Shown here: positions 6,871 to 9,217 of the stretch, piece by piece
Numbering within the stretch: position 1 is the first letter of the stretch
Layout: every line of letters starts with the position of its first letter
NCBI GenBank assembly: GCA_019308645.1
Contig: JAFDHR010000067.1
Coordinates: forward strand, 1 to 9,217
Origin: Deltaproteobacteria bacterium
GTDB lineage: Bacteria; Desulfobacterota; DSM-4660; Desulfatiglandales; B25-G16
DNA length: 9,217 nt
Reading direction: 5' to 3'
Notes under the pieces: model-generated
Databases searched by the model: none
What the model was told of the DNA's origin: nothing
What the model saw: the letters and a program-made list of their open reading frames with translations, nothing else
Translations under genes and position numbers: made by a program

Positions 6871-7614
6871 CTATTCTTCTATCATCGCGAGCACTCTCAC
6901 TGGAAATGCATCACCCCCTACATAATTAACAGGCGCACAGCATATCATGCACCTCTTCCCCGCTACCTCGTCAATCTGGCCTCCAAGAGGTTGAAGCATT
7001 GGAATGTTGTTGGAGAGCAACCCCCTGTGTACCGGCCACGTGCCATCTCCTGAATCCCAATATTTGGGGTGGTCTACTCCCAGATGATCAGTACCAACTA
7101 CCTTGACTTTCTTTTCAATCAGCCACTGCGCTCCTTCCCTTGTAATACCAGGATTTTTAGTGGCATAGTACACTGCTTTATCCCAGTTAGTTATTGGACC
7201 ACAGAAATTTCTGTTCCACCCTGTGTCAATTAACACAATATCACCCTCTCGTATTTCAGGGGTTGCCTTTTCCAGATCCTCGGGACCTATCTCTTCAAGC
7301 TCCCCTTTTGGCATATCAACAACAACGCCTTCCCCCCACAAACGGTCAAGTGGGACCTGATCAATCGACCACGCATCCTTGCTGCAATGTATCGGTGAAT
7401 CAAAGTGAGTACCTGTATGAGAAAAAAATGACAATAACGTGTCAGTAAACGGCTTTGCTGCAGCGAGACGATCCTGCTCCAGCATGGTCTCACCAAAGTG
7501 GCTGTACGTGGCAATCATGGGGGGGTTGTAGAAACTTAACGACATCCCAAAAGTAGGGATATCTCTTCCCCAGGGAAGAGAAAGGTCAAAAATCTTTCTT
7601 TTTTTTTCGCTCAT
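6871..7614 (-). CDS. Cyclase-family metal-dependent hydrolase (kynurenine formamidase-like)
   Basis: This 247-residue, probably cytoplasmic protein belongs to the cyclase family (PF04199), which includes KynB kynurenine formamidase and isatin hydrolase; members hydrolyse amide, lactam or ester bonds with Zn or Mn. The signature HTGTHFDSPIH spans 66-76, giving ligands H66, H70 and D72 and the catalytic His H76. IFDLSLPWGRDIPTF is the usual first strand, DIVLIDTGW (125-133) and GTDHLGVDHP (175-183) are conserved core segments. H196 in WPVHRGLL matches the later metal His. The Glu expected 12 residues on (the IxIIE motif of KynB-like enzymes) is Q208 in PMLQPLG, an unusual replacement. ATG 7614 is chosen over ATG 7638 because GGAGGT sits six bases before it, whereas the upstream ATG has no ribosome binding site. 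The product hydrolysed is unknown. It sits between the uncharacterised first gene and panB, so they probably share a pathway. Confidence 0.9.
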   Translation of the reverse strand: MSEKKRKIFDLSLPWGRDIPTFGMSLSFYNPPMIATYSHFGETMLEQDRLAAAKPFTDTLLSFFSHTGTHFDSPIHCSKDAWSIDQVPLDRLWGEGVVVDMPKGELEEIGPEDLEKATPEIREGDIVLIDTGWNRNFCGPITNWDKAVYYATKNPGITREGAQWLIEKKVKVVGTDHLGVDHPKYWDSGDGTWPVHRGLLSNNIPMLQPLGGQIDEVAGKRCMICCAPVNYVGGDAFPVRVLAMIEE

Positions 7615-7626
7615 TTTAATACCTCC
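7615..7626 (-). promoter_or_regulatory. Ribosome binding site fixing the cyclase start at 7614
   Basis: On the minus strand GGAGGT (7626-7621) is followed by ATTAAA and ATG at 7614. An in-frame ATG 24 bases upstream (7638) would place this site inside the coding region and is itself preceded only by AT-rich sequence. The shorter protein beginning MSEKKRK is therefore preferred. Confidence 0.8.
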
Positions 7627-7685
7627 AAAAATATTCATTTTTATAATTCATTAATACCAATTTGAATTCTCTTATATACGGCAAC

Positions 7686-8633
7686 TCATACGGCAACGGG
7701 CAGCACCAGGTCCTCAGGGCCAGCACCGGACATCTTAATGGCCGGGTTAGTCCTCTCAACAACCTCCCGTACAATAGCTGCCATTTTTACCTTTGTCCGC
7801 ACCAAATTCTCGTGGAATTCTTCCGTTACCCAGGGCTTGTAAATCACTCCTTCAGAAACCCCAGGCTCAAACTTGAAGTAACACGGAGATGCCACCCTTG
7901 CTATCTCAGCCGCTTCATATACTCGAAACATCCCCCCAAAGGAATCCACTATACTTATATATATATCCAGTGGAATACTCAGCGCCTTGCGGATCCCCGC
8001 AAGAATAGGCAGAGACAGATCCGCTGCCGGGTTAAAGGTGTCAGCTCCCATTGACTCAAGAACTTTCCCACCGGCTGCGCTCGCATAACCGGTAAAAACA
8101 GACAGCTTAAAGATCGTCTCCGGAGGCAACACCCCCTCTTTTCTCATCGCCGCCACAATGGAAAGCACCCCTTCATCATAGATCAAAAACCCACGGAATC
8201 CGGCATCTACGCAACGCATAAGATCCGCAATAAAATAGGAGATATTATCCGATCCACGGTGCCGCCAACCGTTTTGCTGACCCTCCGACGTAACAGCTGA
8301 TTTCGCACCAGCATCCCAGCCAAGGCGGTGACCAACTGTCATAATGACCTCAATCCCAGACTCATTCGCCATATGAGCCATTTCCTTCAACTCAGAAAAA
8401 TCGCAGTACGTTGCACCGCCTACCGTGGCAATCGCCCGGTGAATAGGCAAATCCCTCTTCTTCGCCTCTTCCAGCATAGCCTTCATCGTTGAGGGTCTCT
8501 CTATGCCTGCAATCTCTATACGATAATTAGCCCCATCGGGAAAGGTCGCCTTCGAGGTAGGTAAATCATATAAATCTCTCCCAGGGATACCCATCTTTTC
8601 CATAAATGCCCTAACATCATCTATCTTTGCCAT
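7686..8633 (-). CDS. Uncharacterised conserved protein, probable alpha/beta barrel, remotely peptidase U32-like
   Basis: This 315-residue protein has no signal peptide or membrane helix. Its alternating strands and helices suggest a TIM barrel: YRIEIAGIERP (37-47), IHRAIATVGGATY (64-76), GIEVIMTVGHRLGWDAGAK (93-111), GFRGFLIYDEGVL (145-157), FKLSVFTGYASAAGGKVLES (175-194), GADTFNPAADLSLP (196-209), LDIYISIVDSFGGM (222-235) and CYFKFEPG (251-258). From memory, similar proteins of about 300-320 residues are often labelled peptidase U32-like, but the U32 protease signature with its Cys-containing motif is absent, so proteolysis should not be assumed. D153, E154, D230 and E256 at strand ends are candidate active-site or metal residues (inference). 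AGGAGG lies five to six bases before ATG 8633. It is the first gene after the predicted promoter; the cyclase start follows its stop by 71 bases. Function unknown; most likely an enzyme acting on the imported compound. Confidence 0.85.
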   Translation of the reverse strand: MAKIDDVRAFMEKMGIPGRDLYDLPTSKATFPDGANYRIEIAGIERPSTMKAMLEEAKKRDLPIHRAIATVGGATYCDFSELKEMAHMANESGIEVIMTVGHRLGWDAGAKSAVTSEGQQNGWRHRGSDNISYFIADLMRCVDAGFRGFLIYDEGVLSIVAAMRKEGVLPPETIFKLSVFTGYASAAGGKVLESMGADTFNPAADLSLPILAGIRKALSIPLDIYISIVDSFGGMFRVYEAAEIARVASPCYFKFEPGVSEGVIYKPWVTEEFHENLVRTKVKMAAIVREVVERTNPAIKMSGAGPEDLVLPVAV

Positions 8634-8767
8634 GTCTCCTCCTTTCTAGTTTTTGGTTTTTGCCTTTTTTCAGGCCACATTAAATACGCTTAATTCAGAG
8701 GAAATCTTCCAAAATAAATGAAAGCTCTTATTCCGAAGAAGCCCTCGTGCAAAGCATTTGTTTCATT

Positions 8768-8787
8768 ATTTGAACTAATGTTCATAT
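8768..8787. promoter_or_regulatory. Candidate operator: 20-base inverted repeat at the predicted transcription start
   Basis: The plus strand reads ATTTGAAC-TAAT-GTTCATAT. The arms match at 7 of 8 positions, with a perfect TGAAC/GTTCA core and a four-base spacer. It covers about +3 to +22 relative to the predicted start near 8790. The form resembles IclR-family operators such as the KdgR box (TGAAA/TTTCA type), so the IclR protein of this locus is the likely ligand (inference). Binding there would be expected to repress. Confidence 0.5.
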
Positions 8788-8796
8788 TAGGAGACT

Positions 8797-8824
8797 ATTA
8801 TGCCGACGTTTATCACCTTGTCAA
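8797..8824 (-). promoter_or_regulatory. Sigma70-type promoter of the operon
   Basis: On the minus strand a perfect -35 TTGACA (8824-8819) and -10 CATAAT (8802-8797, five of six consensus bases) are separated by 16 bases. Transcription would begin near 8790. The -35 box lies inside a small perfect palindrome, CCTTG-A-CAAGG (8826-8816), which could be a second regulator contact. Position upstream of the first gene fits an operon promoter; it has not been shown to work. Confidence 0.6.
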
Positions 8825-9217
8825 GGAAAAAATACTTTTTCTAGAATTCCGATACTCCCGTTTGCGTTTTGTAAATATACGAATCTGAGAAAGGATAAAG
8901 TAATCAGGCAATTATGGCATATTTGAAAAACTGGAGTGTTACTACAGGCTTTCGGTGTGTTTCCGGATACCCTGGACGGGTTTTGGATCTGTTATTTTTA
9001 ACGATTTCAGTGTCCTACCCCAGTTTCTCTTTTCAGTAAATCTTGATTTTATCTCTGTAAGATTGATAAGCTCGTAAAAAGTCGAGTTTTATTTAGACCT
9101 CGCTTAAGGACGTGTGCGGGTAAGCATTGCAAGATAGTGTAAGGACTTTTTTCAGATGACGCCACCAGATGGCAAAATGCTCTTTGACAGCACAGATAAC
9201 AGCCTTTAGAGCAGGTA

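Larger units (their letters stand above)
8634..9217. other. Leader and intergenic region upstream of the first gene
   Basis: This 584-base stretch has no confident gene. The part near the operon carries the promoter and inverted repeat listed separately, giving a predicted leader of about 155 bases before ATG 8633. From about 8900 to the edge I see only short hairpins (for example 9068-9089, arms AAGCTCG and CGAGTTT with one G-T pair). A minus-strand open frame of 41 codons enters from the right edge and stops at 9095-9093; it could be the tail of a gene outside the window or chance. Confidence 0.55.

Noticed and set aside
7615..7638. Eight extra N-terminal codons of the cyclase gene
   Set aside because: The strong GGAGGT site lies inside this stretch and points to ATG 7614; ATG 7638 has no site of its own.
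7679..7697. Direct repeat ACGGCAAC at the 3' end of the first gene
   Set aside because: Two eight-base copies 11 bases apart at a coding end encode similar residues; too short to mean more than chance.
7686..8633. Calling the first gene a U32 peptidase outright
   Set aside because: The Cys-containing U32 signature is not present; only a general resemblance to proteins given that label supports it.
1..9217. CRISPR array, tRNA or rRNA genes, or phage genes
   Set aside because: No regular repeat-spacer pattern, clover-leaf sequence, rRNA segment or phage-type protein was found.

Overview
The window holds nine protein genes, all on the minus strand, so transcription runs from high to low coordinates. 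It reads as one catabolic or uptake locus of a Gram-negative anaerobe. Protein style, moderate GC content and strong GGAGG-type ribosome binding sites suggest Desulfobacterota (Deltaproteobacteria), but no marker gene in the window proves this.

Layout in transcription order. 9217-8634 is a gene-free leader with a good sigma70-type promoter (-35 TTGACA, -10 CATAAT, 16-base spacer) and an inverted repeat just downstream of the predicted start of transcription. Three enzyme-type genes follow: an uncharacterised, probably barrel-shaped protein remotely like peptidase family U32 (8633-7686), a cyclase/kynurenine-formamidase-like metal hydrolase (7614-6871, start corrected) and a PanB-type ketopantoate hydroxymethyltransferase paralogue (6806-5955). 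A 357-base gap contains a roughly 164-base element with imperfect 33-35-base inverted ends, probably a MITE or insertion-sequence remnant. Then comes a complete LIV-type ABC importer: secreted binding protein (5597-4383), permeases LivH (4258-3392) and LivM (3308-2292, or from a TTG at 3281), and ATPases LivG (2202-1432) and LivF (1445-732, overlapping livG by 14 bases). A strong hairpin lies between the binding protein and livH. An IclR-family regulator (633-1) closes the row and is cut by the window edge.

How the parts may work together (inference): the importer brings in an amino-acid-like, amide or organic acid substrate, the cyclase-family enzyme hydrolyses an amide, lactam or ester bond, the PanB-type enzyme adds or removes a one-carbon unit on a 2-oxo acid, and the IclR protein senses the substrate or a product. 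The substrate cannot be named from sequence. The combination with an uncharacterised protein as first gene is the best candidate here for an undescribed pathway.
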